Shown here in pieces: positions 1 through 7,188 of a stretch of 37,140 bases of DNA. The notes under the pieces are model-generated. The model saw nothing but the letters and a program-made list of their open reading frames with translations. It was not told the origin of the DNA and searched no databases. The position numbers and the translations under genes are program-made. The stretch covers positions 1-37,140 of the forward strand of contig JAJDDE010000168.1 in the NCBI GenBank assembly GCA_029260475.1, given 5' to 3'. The stretch comes from Phycisphaerales bacterium (GTDB taxonomy: Bacteria > Planctomycetota > Phycisphaerae > Phycisphaerales > UBA1924). Position 1 is the stretch's first letter. Each line of letters opens with the position of its first letter.

Positions 1-645
1 TTCGACTTCGAGGAGGAGTTCGCCGAGAACTCCATCCACGCCGTCTTCGGCAGCCGCGGGGTGCTTCGGGAGTTCTTCAAGACCGACGAGATCAACCTGC
101 TGCAGGTGGACGTCACCAAGGACATCCCCGATGCCCAGGCAACCGAGGAGATCAAGGCGGCCATCGGCACGCCCGGCGTGATCGTCGGCTCGGGGCGCGA
201 GATCCAGGCCGAGATCAGCGAGATCGGCATCGGCTCGCTGCGCGTCGCGAGCTTCATCGCGATCGGCGTGATGCTCATCGGCTGCGTGGGCGTCGCCAAC
301 ATCGTCGTCGCGGGCATCGACGCTCGCCGCTACGAATTCGGCGTGCTCCGAGCGATCGGTGCAGCGCCGGGCGTGCTGTCGCGCCTGATCATCGGTGAGG
401 TCCTGCTCGTGGCGCTCGCCGCGTGTCTCCTGGGCACCGCGATGGGCGCGCAAGCCGCGTGGGCGGGGCTGCGGATCGCCGAGGTCATTATGAAGATCCA
501 GGGCATGCGGCTCGTGATCCCCATGACGCCGCTGCTGGTCGGCTGGGGCACGCTGCTCGGCCTGACGCTGCTCTTCACGCTGCCCATCGTGCTGCGCCTC
601 AGAAAACGCAACGCGCGAGATTTGCTGTTTTCTACGCGGGGTTAG
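1..645 (+). CDS. ABC transporter permease, FtsX/MacB type (5' end outside window)
   Basis: The reading frame is open from base 1, so the start lies upstream and only the last 214 residues are visible. They contain the C-terminal half of an FtsX-like permease: a soluble stretch, then a helix around IAIGVMLIGCVGVANIVVAG, the conserved RRYEFGVLRAIGA loop (the E-x-G-x-x-R-A-[IL]-G signature of MacB/LolC-type permeases), two more membrane segments and a basic end (RLRKRNARDLL). Such permeases work with an ABC ATPase at the inner membrane in lipoprotein export, efflux or cell-division signalling. The substrate cannot be told from this fragment. A membrane protein gene follows after 28 nt on the same strand. 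The family call is secure, the role is not. Confidence 0.88.
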   Translation, partial: FDFEEEFAENSIHAVFGSRGVLREFFKTDEINLLQVDVTKDIPDAQATEEIKAAIGTPGVIVGSGREIQAEISEIGIGSLRVASFIAIGVMLIGCVGVANIVVAGIDARRYEFGVLRAIGAAPGVLSRLIIGEVLLVALAACLLGTAMGAQAAWAGLRIAEVIMKIQGMRLVIPMTPLLVGWGTLLGLTLLFTLPIVLRLRKRNARDLLFSTRG

Positions 646-658
646 TTCCCGCTCGTGT

Positions 659-664
659 TACGAT
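659..664 (+). promoter_or_regulatory. Candidate -10 element TACGAT, near-leaderless start
   Basis: TACGAT lies 9 nt before the ATG at 674. There is no Shine-Dalgarno-like sequence and no recognisable -35. A transcript starting 6-7 nt after the hexamer would have a leader of only 2-3 nt. This is one of eleven similar cases in the window. Confidence 0.4.
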
Positions 665-673
665 CCGGTCACG

Positions 674-1405
674 ATGAACGACACCGCCCCCGCCGCTGCG
701 GCGTACCGCATCACAGACCCCCAGACGCTGTCGAAAGGCGTCTCGCTGCTGTGCTTCGGCTGGGTGTTCTCGTGGCTCGCGCTCTACGAAATCCCGGCGT
801 GGATCGGCAGCGTTTTTCTGCTGTCGTATGCGTGCGCGTACGTCCGGTCCTCGATCCGTTTCGGAGACGAGGGCCCGGGATCGCCGGAGTGGCTCCTGAT
901 CCCGATCGGTGGCGCCGCGATGTGCGTGAGCACTGGCGCCGTATGGGGCGTGGGAACGAACGGCCTCTCGAGGGAGATGATGGCGTTGCATCCGGCCGGC
1001 AGCCTGCTCATCGCGATCGCAATACTCGCCACGATGGGTCGGCTGAGACGCCTGATGAGGGCGATGAACCGCCAGAAGATCGCAGACCACTGGTCCTTCC
1101 TGATGAGCATGGTCCGTCTCATCGCTCTCGGACCGATCGTGACGCTGCTCAGCCTCGCCGCCGGAACTCCCGTCGAACACCTGCGGCATGTCCCCTCGAC
1201 CGATGAGACGCCTCCCGCGAGCGCCGAGGGCGTGTCAGTCTTCACCAACGCATTGTTGTTGGCGGCCGTGGTCCTCGCACTCGTGCTGGTGGTGGTGATC
1301 GTCATCACCTTGTACAAAGCCTTCGCCGGGACGCGCGCCGCCATCCGCGAGCACGTGACCGCCGAAACACCCGAATCCGCCGAGGCGATCGAGGACATCG
1401 CATGA
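674..1405 (+). CDS. Hypothetical multi-pass membrane protein
   Basis: This 243-residue protein is not recognised as a named family. It is strongly hydrophobic, with about six candidate membrane segments: one near residues 22-40, a short one after it, one around WLLIPIGGAAMCVSTGAVWG, one around LLIAIAILATMG, one around MVRLIALGPIVTLLSLAAG, and a very hydrophobic C-terminal helix (LLLAAVVLALVLVVVIVITL) followed by an acidic cytoplasmic tail. It begins 28 nt after the ABC permease and its stop overlaps the next start (ATGA at 1402-1405). The three genes therefore look like one operon, and it may be an accessory membrane component of that transporter. A TACGAT hexamer just before its start could also give it its own promoter. 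The function is unknown. Confidence 0.75.
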   Translation: MNDTAPAAAAYRITDPQTLSKGVSLLCFGWVFSWLALYEIPAWIGSVFLLSYACAYVRSSIRFGDEGPGSPEWLLIPIGGAAMCVSTGAVWGVGTNGLSREMMALHPAGSLLIAIAILATMGRLRRLMRAMNRQKIADHWSFLMSMVRLIALGPIVTLLSLAAGTPVEHLRHVPSTDETPPASAEGVSVFTNALLLAAVVLALVLVVVIVITLYKAFAGTRAAIREHVTAETPESAEAIEDIA

Positions 1406-1527
1406 CCACGTTCGTCATCCTCGCCCTCGGGATCAACGGCGTGCTGCTCTGGGCGTTCTTCTCGGCCACGTCGCGCACAACGGCCGCGCTCGAACGCATG
1501 GACCGCACGCTCGGAGACACGCCCTGA
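1402..1527 (+). CDS. Small single-span membrane protein, 41 residues
   Basis: This short gene starts at the ATG inside the ATGA overlap with the stop of the preceding gene, so translation is probably coupled. The product has one hydrophobic N-terminal helix (about residues 3-22, FVILALGINGVLLWAFFSAT) and a short charged tail with RTTAALERMDRT. It stops 9 nt before the convergent antiporter gene ends. The overlap, the hydrophobic profile and the lack of competing coding on the other strand support it. There is no recognisable family. It could be a small subunit that associates with the upstream membrane protein or the ABC permease. Confidence 0.55.
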   Translation: MTTFVILALGINGVLLWAFFSATSRTTAALERMDRTLGDTP

Positions 1528-1536
1528 GACGATCGC

Positions 1537-3273
1537 TCACGCCCCGATGCGGTCCCCCACCACCAGGTCCTCGACGAGTTTTTCCATCGCCAGCGCCGTC
1601 GCGATCTCCTCGACCACCATGTAGTCCGCGCCGTGCTTCTGCACCTCCGTGGCGCGGCTGACGTACTGCGAGCGGACGATGATCTTCAGGTTCGGCGCCA
1701 AGCTCTTGGCGGTCCGCACCGCGCGAACGCTCGCGCTGTCGTCGGGGATCGTCAGCACCAGCGCCGCGGCGTGGGGCACGCCCGCCGCATGCATCACCTC
1801 GGGGTCCGAGACGTCCCCAAAGATCACTTCGCGCCCGAGCGCCTGCTGCTTCCGCACCGTGTTGGGGTTCGTCTCCACGACGCAGGTCCGTATGTTCGCG
1901 GCGCAGAGCCGGTCCACGACGGCGCGCCCGACCACGCCGAAGCCCGCGACGACGACCAGCGGGCGGTCGTCCTTCTCCACGCTCGTCTCGTCGGCGTCGA
2001 GCAGCGTGGCGCTGCCGATCCACGGCGCGAGACGGGTGGAGGTCGTCCGGTGCGCGAGCCATTCGCCGAGCGAGATGAGCCCGGGCGTGGTGATGAGCGT
2101 CACGACAATCACGCCCGTGAAGATCGAGAGCTCCGCCTCGGAGATCAGCCCCAGCGAACCGGCGCCGAGGCCGAGCAGGATCAGCCCGAACTCGCCGCCC
2201 TGCGCGAGCGAGCACGCGACCTTGACGGCCACCGCGCGCGTGGTCCCGACCGCCCACGAGATCACGCCGATCGCCGCCGCCTTCACGCCGATCACCGCGG
2301 CCACACCCACGACGACGCGCCACCACTCATCCGCGATCACATCGAGGTCCACCTGCATCCCCACCGCGACGAAGAAGACCGCGAGGAAGACGTCTCGGAT
2401 AGCGCCGACCTGCCCCGTGAGCTGGTGCTTGAAGGGCGTGCTGGAGAGGACAAAGCCCGCGAGGAACGCGCCGAGCTCGGGGCTCAGCCCGACCCACGCG
2501 GTGGCGCCCGCGCTCGCGAGCCCGTAGGCGACCGAGAGCACCGTGAGCACCTCGCCCGCGGAACCAGGGCTGCTCGACGCTCGCTTGAGCAGCCAAGGAA
2601 TGGGGTAACGCCCCGCGAGGACGATGCCTACGACGACGGCCAGCCCGCCACCAACCGCCATCCAGATGTTCACTCCACCGCCCTCGCCGTCGGACGGCGC
2701 GGACGTGCCCGCGAGGTGCGCGATCGCGGGCAGCGCGATGAGCATCAGCACCACCGCGACGTCCTGCACGATGAGGATCGCCAGCGTGAGACGCCCGCTC
2801 ACGCGGTGCAGCTCGCGCTTGCGAACAAGCACGTTCATCACCACCGCGGTGGACGAGAGGCTGAGCGCCATCGCGCCGGTGAGGGCGACGGGCATGCTGA
2901 AACCGCCCGCCAAGAGCGCCGGGAAGAGAAGCGCCGTACAGCCCACCACACACCCCACGCCCGCACCGATCATCTTCGCGGCACCAGACTTCAGGATCGA
3001 GGCGTCCAGGTGCATCCCGATGCCGAAGAGCAGCAGCACGATCGAGAGGTTCCCCACCGCGTTCATGGTCGGGCCCATCACCGCTTCGCCGATCAGCCGC
3101 CCGAGCAGGTCGAGCGCCGAGGGCCCGATGATGAGCCCCGCGATCAGGTACGCCGGGACCGTCGCGATGCGGAGGCGCGCGGTGATCGCCGCGACGATCC
3201 CCGCGCTGGAGAGGAGGAGGATGAGTTCGATCAGCACCGGATCGAGTCCGGCACCGGCGGCGAGTGTGATCAT
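1537..3273 (-). CDS. CPA2-family monovalent cation/proton antiporter with RCK_N domain
   Basis: This is a 578-residue inner-membrane protein. The first ~400 residues form the 12-13 helix Na+/H+ exchanger domain of the CPA2 family (KefB/KefC/YbaL relatives): an opening helix pair, a SLSSTAVVMNVL segment, the GAFLAGFVLS region and GGEFGLILLG. Residues ~435-560 form a cytoplasmic RCK_N/TrkA-N Rossmann domain with the nucleotide-binding GFGVVGR motif, an acidic residue at the end of the second strand (VVETN), and a GDVSDPEVM segment. No RCK_C domain follows. It probably exchanges K+ or Na+ for protons under nucleotide or redox control; the ion is not determinable here. It stands alone, divergent from the PilZ-like gene and convergent with the small membrane gene. 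Confidence 0.92.
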   Translation of the reverse strand: MITLAAGAGLDPVLIELILLLSSAGIVAAITARLRIATVPAYLIAGLIIGPSALDLLGRLIGEAVMGPTMNAVGNLSIVLLLFGIGMHLDASILKSGAAKMIGAGVGCVVGCTALLFPALLAGGFSMPVALTGAMALSLSSTAVVMNVLVRKRELHRVSGRLTLAILIVQDVAVVLMLIALPAIAHLAGTSAPSDGEGGGVNIWMAVGGGLAVVVGIVLAGRYPIPWLLKRASSSPGSAGEVLTVLSVAYGLASAGATAWVGLSPELGAFLAGFVLSSTPFKHQLTGQVGAIRDVFLAVFFVAVGMQVDLDVIADEWWRVVVGVAAVIGVKAAAIGVISWAVGTTRAVAVKVACSLAQGGEFGLILLGLGAGSLGLISEAELSIFTGVIVVTLITTPGLISLGEWLAHRTTSTRLAPWIGSATLLDADETSVEKDDRPLVVVAGFGVVGRAVVDRLCAANIRTCVVETNPNTVRKQQALGREVIFGDVSDPEVMHAAGVPHAAALVLTIPDDSASVRAVRTAKSLAPNLKIIVRSQYVSRATEVQKHGADYMVVEEIATALAMEKLVEDLVVGDRIGA

Positions 3274-3279
3274 GGGGCG

Positions 3280-3285
3280 ATCCTA
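3280..3285 (-). promoter_or_regulatory. Candidate -10 element TAGGAT before the antiporter
   Basis: On the minus strand TAGGAT lies 6 nt before the ATG of the antiporter, which fits a leaderless transcript. The same AGGA could instead serve as a weak ribosome binding site if transcription starts further upstream, so the case is ambiguous. Confidence 0.35.
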
Positions 3286-3359
3286 TTCAAGGGCTCAAGC
3301 CGCGTGTGGTGCCGGGTGTTCGAGTCTACCTGCGGGTACCGCTGTGACGATACCGAGCC

Positions 3360-3409
3360 CGGACTCTCCGGAACCCTCGGGATGTACCGGTCACGCGGGA
3401 GAGTGTCCG
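3360..3409 (+). promoter_or_regulatory. Imperfect dyad in the divergent intergenic region
   Basis: CGGAC-TCTCC at 3360-3369 pairs with GGAGA-GT-GTCCG at 3398-3409, giving ten pairs with a 2-nt bulge and a 28-nt loop. It lies between the divergent antiporter and PilZ-like genes. It could be an operator or leader structure, but nothing else supports a role. Confidence 0.25.
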
Positions 3410-3507
3410 AAAATTGGGCGTGAGTCACAATCGAACAGAATCCTCGTATTAAGTCGCGGGGTGTGACACTCGATGAAATCCGCTGCAACACCCTTCCGGA
3501 GAGTGAG

Positions 3508-3882
3508 ATGCCCCCACAGAAGCATCGCCGTGAGCACGAGCGATTCCGCGCAAAGACGAAGACGGCCCTGGTGCTCCTAGATGCTGCGTCGGGAGAGCGT
3601 GCGATCATCGAAGGCACGATCGTTGACCTCGGAGAAGGTGGCGCCTGCGTCGCGGTCTCCAAGATGATCAACGCGGGCTCGGTCGGCGTGATGAAGTTCG
3701 CCCTCGGGGGAAGACCCATCGTGAAAGGGATCGAGACGCGCTCGGTCCGTTACGAGCCGAAGCGCGGCCACCTCGTGGGACTCAGATTCTGGAACACACC
3801 GCCCAACGCGAAGCTCGACCGCCTTCTCCGGCAGGTCAAAGACGCCTCGCGTGAGGACGCCCCGAAAAAGGACGCCGCCTGA
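3508..3882 (+). CDS. PilZ-like domain protein
   Basis: This 124-residue protein begins with a basic HRREHERFRAK stretch and continues with a strand carrying IVDLGEGGACV. That arrangement matches the PilZ fold, where an RxxxR motif precedes a strand with [DN]xSxxG; here the serine position is changed (DLGEGG). c-di-GMP binding is therefore possible but uncertain. I chose the ATG at 3508 because GGAGAG (3498-3503) sits 4 nt before it. A GTG at 3463 would add 15 residues without a ribosome site. A TATTAA hexamer at 3447-3452 could be the -10 of its promoter. It is a single-gene unit that converges with aspS. The tail is lysine-rich (DAPKKDAA). Fold confidence is moderate and ligand binding is unproven. 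Confidence 0.65.
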   Translation: MPPQKHRREHERFRAKTKTALVLLDAASGERAIIEGTIVDLGEGGACVAVSKMINAGSVGVMKFALGGRPIVKGIETRSVRYEPKRGHLVGLRFWNTPPNAKLDRLLRQVKDASREDAPKKDAA

Positions 3883-3888
3883 GTTGCC

Positions 3889-5739
3889 TCACGCCTCGGG
3901 CAGCCCGTCGTTCTTCACGAAGAGCTCTTCGAGCTGCTTCGGGTCAACGGGGCCGGGCGAATCGGACATGATGTCCGCGCCCGTCTGCGTCTTCGGGAAC
4001 GCGATCACGTCGCGGATGTTGTCGGTGCCCGAGAGGTGCATCACGAGTCGGTCGAAGCCGAAGGCGAGCCCGCCGTGTGGCGGCGCGCCGTACCGGAGGG
4101 CGTCGAGCAGGAAGCCGAACTTCTCGCGGGCCTCCTCCTTGCCGATACCGAGCAGTTCGAAGACCTTCGACTGCACGTCCTGCCGGTGGATACGGATAGA
4201 ACCGCCACCGATCTCGGAGCCGTTGCAGACGATGTCGTAACCGTCGGTCACGATGCCCTCGAGCGCGTCACGATCGCTGGGGTCGGCGGCCATGAAGGAG
4301 GCGAGGTGGTCGGCACGCGGGCCCGTGAAGGGGTGGTGCATCGAATAGAAGCGCTGCGTCTCCTCGTCGTACTCGAACATCGGAAAATCGACGACCCAGC
4401 AGAAGTTCCAGAAATTGGCGTCGCCCGGCTTGGGGTAGAGGTCCAGGTCACGGGCCACCTTGAGGCGCAGCTCCGCGAGGGCCTTGGAGGCCATCGCGTG
4501 GGTGTCGGCACCGAAAATGAGTACGTCCCCCACTTTCGCTTGCATTCGTGAAATCAACTCATCTCTGACACTAGGCACGAAGAATTTTGCAATTCCACCT
4601 TGGAATGTCAGACCGCCATCAGGCATGCTTACGATCTTCGTTACCGGCGCGCCGCCCGCGCCGAACTGCTTCACGAACTCCGTGTAGCCGTCGGTGAGCT
4701 TGCGCGTCAGCTTGTCGGCGCCGCCCGGGACGCGGATTGCCTTCACCACGCCCTGGCGCTTCGCCAGCGCGTCGCTGAAGACCTTGAAGTCCGTCTTGGC
4801 GGCGATGTCCGAGATGTCCACCAGCTCCAGACCGATGCGTCGGTCCGGGCGGTCGATGCCGTAGCGGTCCACCGCGTCCTGGTACGAGATCACGTCCATG
4901 CTGGTGATGTCGTAGCCGAGCGTTTCTTTCCACAGACGCGTGAGGTAGCCCGAGCAGATCTCGATCACCTCGTCGCGCGACACGAAGCTCAGCTCGAGGT
5001 CGATCTGTGTGAATTCCGGCTGGCGGTCGGCGCGCAGGTCCTCGTCGCGGAAGCACTTGACGATCTGCATGTACCGGTCGCAGCCCGCGACCATGAGCAG
5101 CTGCTTGAAAATCTGCGGCGATTGCGGCAGCGCGTACCACCCGCCCGGCGTCAGGCGGCTGGGCACCAGAAAATCGCGCGCGCCCTCGGGCGTGCTCTTG
5201 CAGAGCACCGGCGTCTCGACCTCGATGAAGCCGTTCTCGTCGAAGTAGTCGCGCGCGACCTTCGAGGCGCGGTGGCGCGTCATCAGGTGGCCCTGCATCT
5301 CCTGACGACGGAGGTCCAGGTAGCGGTGCTTGAGGCGCGTCTCCTCGCCCGGCAGGTTGCTCGTGTCGCCCGGCTGGAAGGGCGGGGTGGTCGCCTTGTT
5401 CAGCACCTCGAGCTCCTCGGCGACGACCTCGATCGCGCCCGTCTCGAGCTTGGGGTTCGAGCCCCCCTCGCGGGTGCGGACCGGGCCCGAGACGCGGATG
5501 ACGTCCTCCGAACGCAACGCGTCGGCGGCCTGGAGCAGTTCCTGCGAGGCGTCCTCGCGGTCGAACACGAGCTGCGTGACGCCGAAGCGGTCACGCAGGT
5601 CGATGAAGACGAGGCCCGTGCCGTGATCGCGGTAGGAGTTCACCCAGCCGACCAGGGTGGCGCGACCACCGACGTGATCGGTGCGCAGAGCGCCGCAGGT
5701 GTGGGTTCGTGAGACGTGGGCAGCCGCGACCGAGGACAT
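3889..5739 (-). CDS. aspS: Aspartyl-tRNA synthetase, bacterial type, probably non-discriminating
   Basis: This 616-residue class II synthetase charges tRNA with aspartate. It has an N-terminal OB-fold anticodon-binding domain (GWVNSYRDHG, VFIDLRDRFG), a catalytic core with motif 2 (CFRDEDLRADRQPEFTQIDLE), the bacterial GAD insertion, and motif 3 (GLAFGFDRLVMHL). Length is normal for the bacterial enzyme. Residue 39 in RDHG is histidine. In known bacterial AspRS, His at this site marks non-discriminating enzymes that also charge tRNA-Asn, whereas leucine (as in E. coli) marks discriminating ones. This suggests Asn-tRNA is made by the GatCAB route. The start at 5739 has GGAGGT about 5-6 nt upstream. 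It is divergent from lpxB. Confidence 0.97.
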   Translation of the reverse strand: MSSVAAAHVSRTHTCGALRTDHVGGRATLVGWVNSYRDHGTGLVFIDLRDRFGVTQLVFDREDASQELLQAADALRSEDVIRVSGPVRTREGGSNPKLETGAIEVVAEELEVLNKATTPPFQPGDTSNLPGEETRLKHRYLDLRRQEMQGHLMTRHRASKVARDYFDENGFIEVETPVLCKSTPEGARDFLVPSRLTPGGWYALPQSPQIFKQLLMVAGCDRYMQIVKCFRDEDLRADRQPEFTQIDLELSFVSRDEVIEICSGYLTRLWKETLGYDITSMDVISYQDAVDRYGIDRPDRRIGLELVDISDIAAKTDFKVFSDALAKRQGVVKAIRVPGGADKLTRKLTDGYTEFVKQFGAGGAPVTKIVSMPDGGLTFQGGIAKFFVPSVRDELISRMQAKVGDVLIFGADTHAMASKALAELRLKVARDLDLYPKPGDANFWNFCWVVDFPMFEYDEETQRFYSMHHPFTGPRADHLASFMAADPSDRDALEGIVTDGYDIVCNGSEIGGGSIRIHRQDVQSKVFELLGIGKEEAREKFGFLLDALRYGAPPHGGLAFGFDRLVMHLSGTDNIRDVIAFPKTQTGADIMSDSPGPVDPKQLEELFVKNDGLPEA

Positions 5740-5816
5740 CGGGCACCTCCGCGAGTGTGGTTGTCTAGGATGCCCCCTACCGATGCACGGCGCGTCGGAA
5801 CAGGGCGAGCGGCGAG

Positions 5817-5822
5817 TATACC
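5817..5822 (+). promoter_or_regulatory. Candidate -10 element TATACC before lpxB
   Basis: TATACC ends 6 nt before the lpxB ATG and no Shine-Dalgarno sequence is present. The last base is C rather than the usual T, so it is a weaker member of the leaderless set. Confidence 0.35.
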
Positions 5823-5828
5823 CACACG

Positions 5829-7100
5829 ATGACCACCCCCCACGATCATCAGAAGACGGATTCCGGGACCGCGGGCGCTCAGGCCTCGCCCGCCGACCGC
5901 CCCTCGGTCCTCTTCACCGCCTTCGAGCCCAGCGCCGACGACCACGCGGCGGTCGTCATCCGCGAACTCAAGCGCCGCGAGCCGGGCCTGCCGATCTACG
6001 CCTGGGGCGGCCCCAAAATGGCCCGCGCCGGGGCCGAGATCATCGCCGAGACCGGGCACGACGCGGTCGTGGGTCTCCCGGGGTTCAGCAAGATCCGCCA
6101 GCACCTCCGCATGAACGCGGAGATCGCACGCTGGATGAAGAACCACCCCAACGTCCGCGTCCACGTGCCGGTGGACTCCCCCGCCGCGAACTTCCCGCTC
6201 TGCAGGTCCGCGAAGAAGCTCGGGCGGAAGGTCGTCCACCTCGTGGCGCCGCAGGTCTGGGCGTGGGGCACGTGGCGCGTGAACAAGCTCCGCAAACGCA
6301 CGGACCTCGTGCTCTGCCTGCTCCCCTTCGAAGAGAAGTGGTTCGCAGAGAGGAAAGTCCCAGCTCGCTTCATCGGGCACCCGCTCTTCGACGAGGCGAT
6401 CGATCTCGAGACCCTCTCGGAGCGCGCCGAGCTGCTGCCACAGGGCACGCCCAAGGTCGCGCTGCTCCCCGGCTCACGACCCGCGGAACTGCGCCGGAAC
6501 TTCCCCGTGATGATCAACGCCTTCCGGATCCTGCGCGAGCGGTACCCCGGTCTCGTGGGCACCGTCGCCGCGACCACCGAGACCGTCCGCGCCGATCTCA
6601 TGAAGCGCGCCCGCGAACTGGGCGGCTGGCCCGAGGGGCTCGACGTCCGCGTTGGCGAGACGGACCTCGTCGTCCGCTGGGCGGACCTCGCCCTCGTTGT
6701 CAGCGGCACCGTCAGCCTCCAGGTCGCCCGCCAGGCGACGCCCATGGTGCTGATGTACAAGGTCAACAAACTCTTCTACCGCACCGTCGGCACGATGCTC
6801 CTCCGCACGCCCTACATCACGCTTCCGAACCTCATCGCGAATCAGGAAGTCATCCCCGAGCTCATCCCGTACTTCAAGGGGCCCGACCGCCTCGTGGACG
6901 CCGCGAGCCGGCTCATCGACTCCCCCGAACGCCAGGAGGCCCAGCGTCTCCACCAGCGCATGATCACAGGTGCCTTCGCAGGCACGATGGCGTCGCAGGC
7001 CGCGGCGCAAGCGATCCTCGAGACGCTCGGGCTCGCGCAGCCCGAGACAGCAGAAGCCGTCATCGAACCCATGCCCGTCCGCACTCCCGCCGGCGCGTAA
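5829..7100 (+). CDS. lpxB: Lipid-A-disaccharide synthase
   Basis: This is a 423-residue GT-B glycosyltransferase that joins UDP-2,3-diacylglucosamine and lipid X to form the lipid A disaccharide at the inner membrane. Visible family motifs are the N-terminal loop (FEPSADD at 32-38, against GEASGD in most LpxB), VDSPAANF with the conserved aspartate D116, APQVWAWG, LLPGSRPAELRRNFPV, and the donor-site VVSGTVSLQVAR. The protein is about 40 residues longer than usual, with an N-terminal extension and an extra C-terminal tail. The gene stands alone, divergent from aspS by 89 nt and convergent with the symporter gene. Other lpx genes are not in the window. The family call is firm. The changed first loop could reflect lineage drift or altered acyl-donor binding. 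Confidence 0.9.
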   Translation: MTTPHDHQKTDSGTAGAQASPADRPSVLFTAFEPSADDHAAVVIRELKRREPGLPIYAWGGPKMARAGAEIIAETGHDAVVGLPGFSKIRQHLRMNAEIARWMKNHPNVRVHVPVDSPAANFPLCRSAKKLGRKVVHLVAPQVWAWGTWRVNKLRKRTDLVLCLLPFEEKWFAERKVPARFIGHPLFDEAIDLETLSERAELLPQGTPKVALLPGSRPAELRRNFPVMINAFRILRERYPGLVGTVAATTETVRADLMKRARELGGWPEGLDVRVGETDLVVRWADLALVVSGTVSLQVARQATPMVLMYKVNKLFYRTVGTMLLRTPYITLPNLIANQEVIPELIPYFKGPDRLVDAASRLIDSPERQEAQRLHQRMITGAFAGTMASQAAAQAILETLGLAQPETAEAVIEPMPVRTPAGA

Positions 7101-7137
7101 TCCCGACACACCGACTCCAACTGTCAGCGCACAACAA

Positions 7138-7155
7138 CGGGCGCCGTAGCGCCCG
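7138..7155. terminator. Hairpin between convergent lpxB and symporter genes
   Basis: CGGGCGC-CGTA-GCGCCCG is a perfect 7-bp stem with a 4-base loop. Further AAC/GTT pairing is possible beyond a bulge. It lies in the 88-nt gap between the two convergent stops and could terminate both directions. There is no T-run on either side. Confidence 0.5.
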
Positions 7156-7188
7156 CCGTTGCTCGTTCACATCTGTTGAACCGACGTC

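Noticed and set aside
1633-3423. Long plus-strand open frame (596 codons) opposite the antiporter gene
   Set aside because: The translation is low-complexity and rich in Arg, Asp and His, as antisense frames of GC-rich genes are. The minus-strand frame encodes a clear CPA2 antiporter.
3463-3507. GTG start for the PilZ-like protein
   Set aside because: It has no ribosome site, whereas the ATG at 3508 has GGAGAG 4 nt upstream and begins just before the conserved basic motif.
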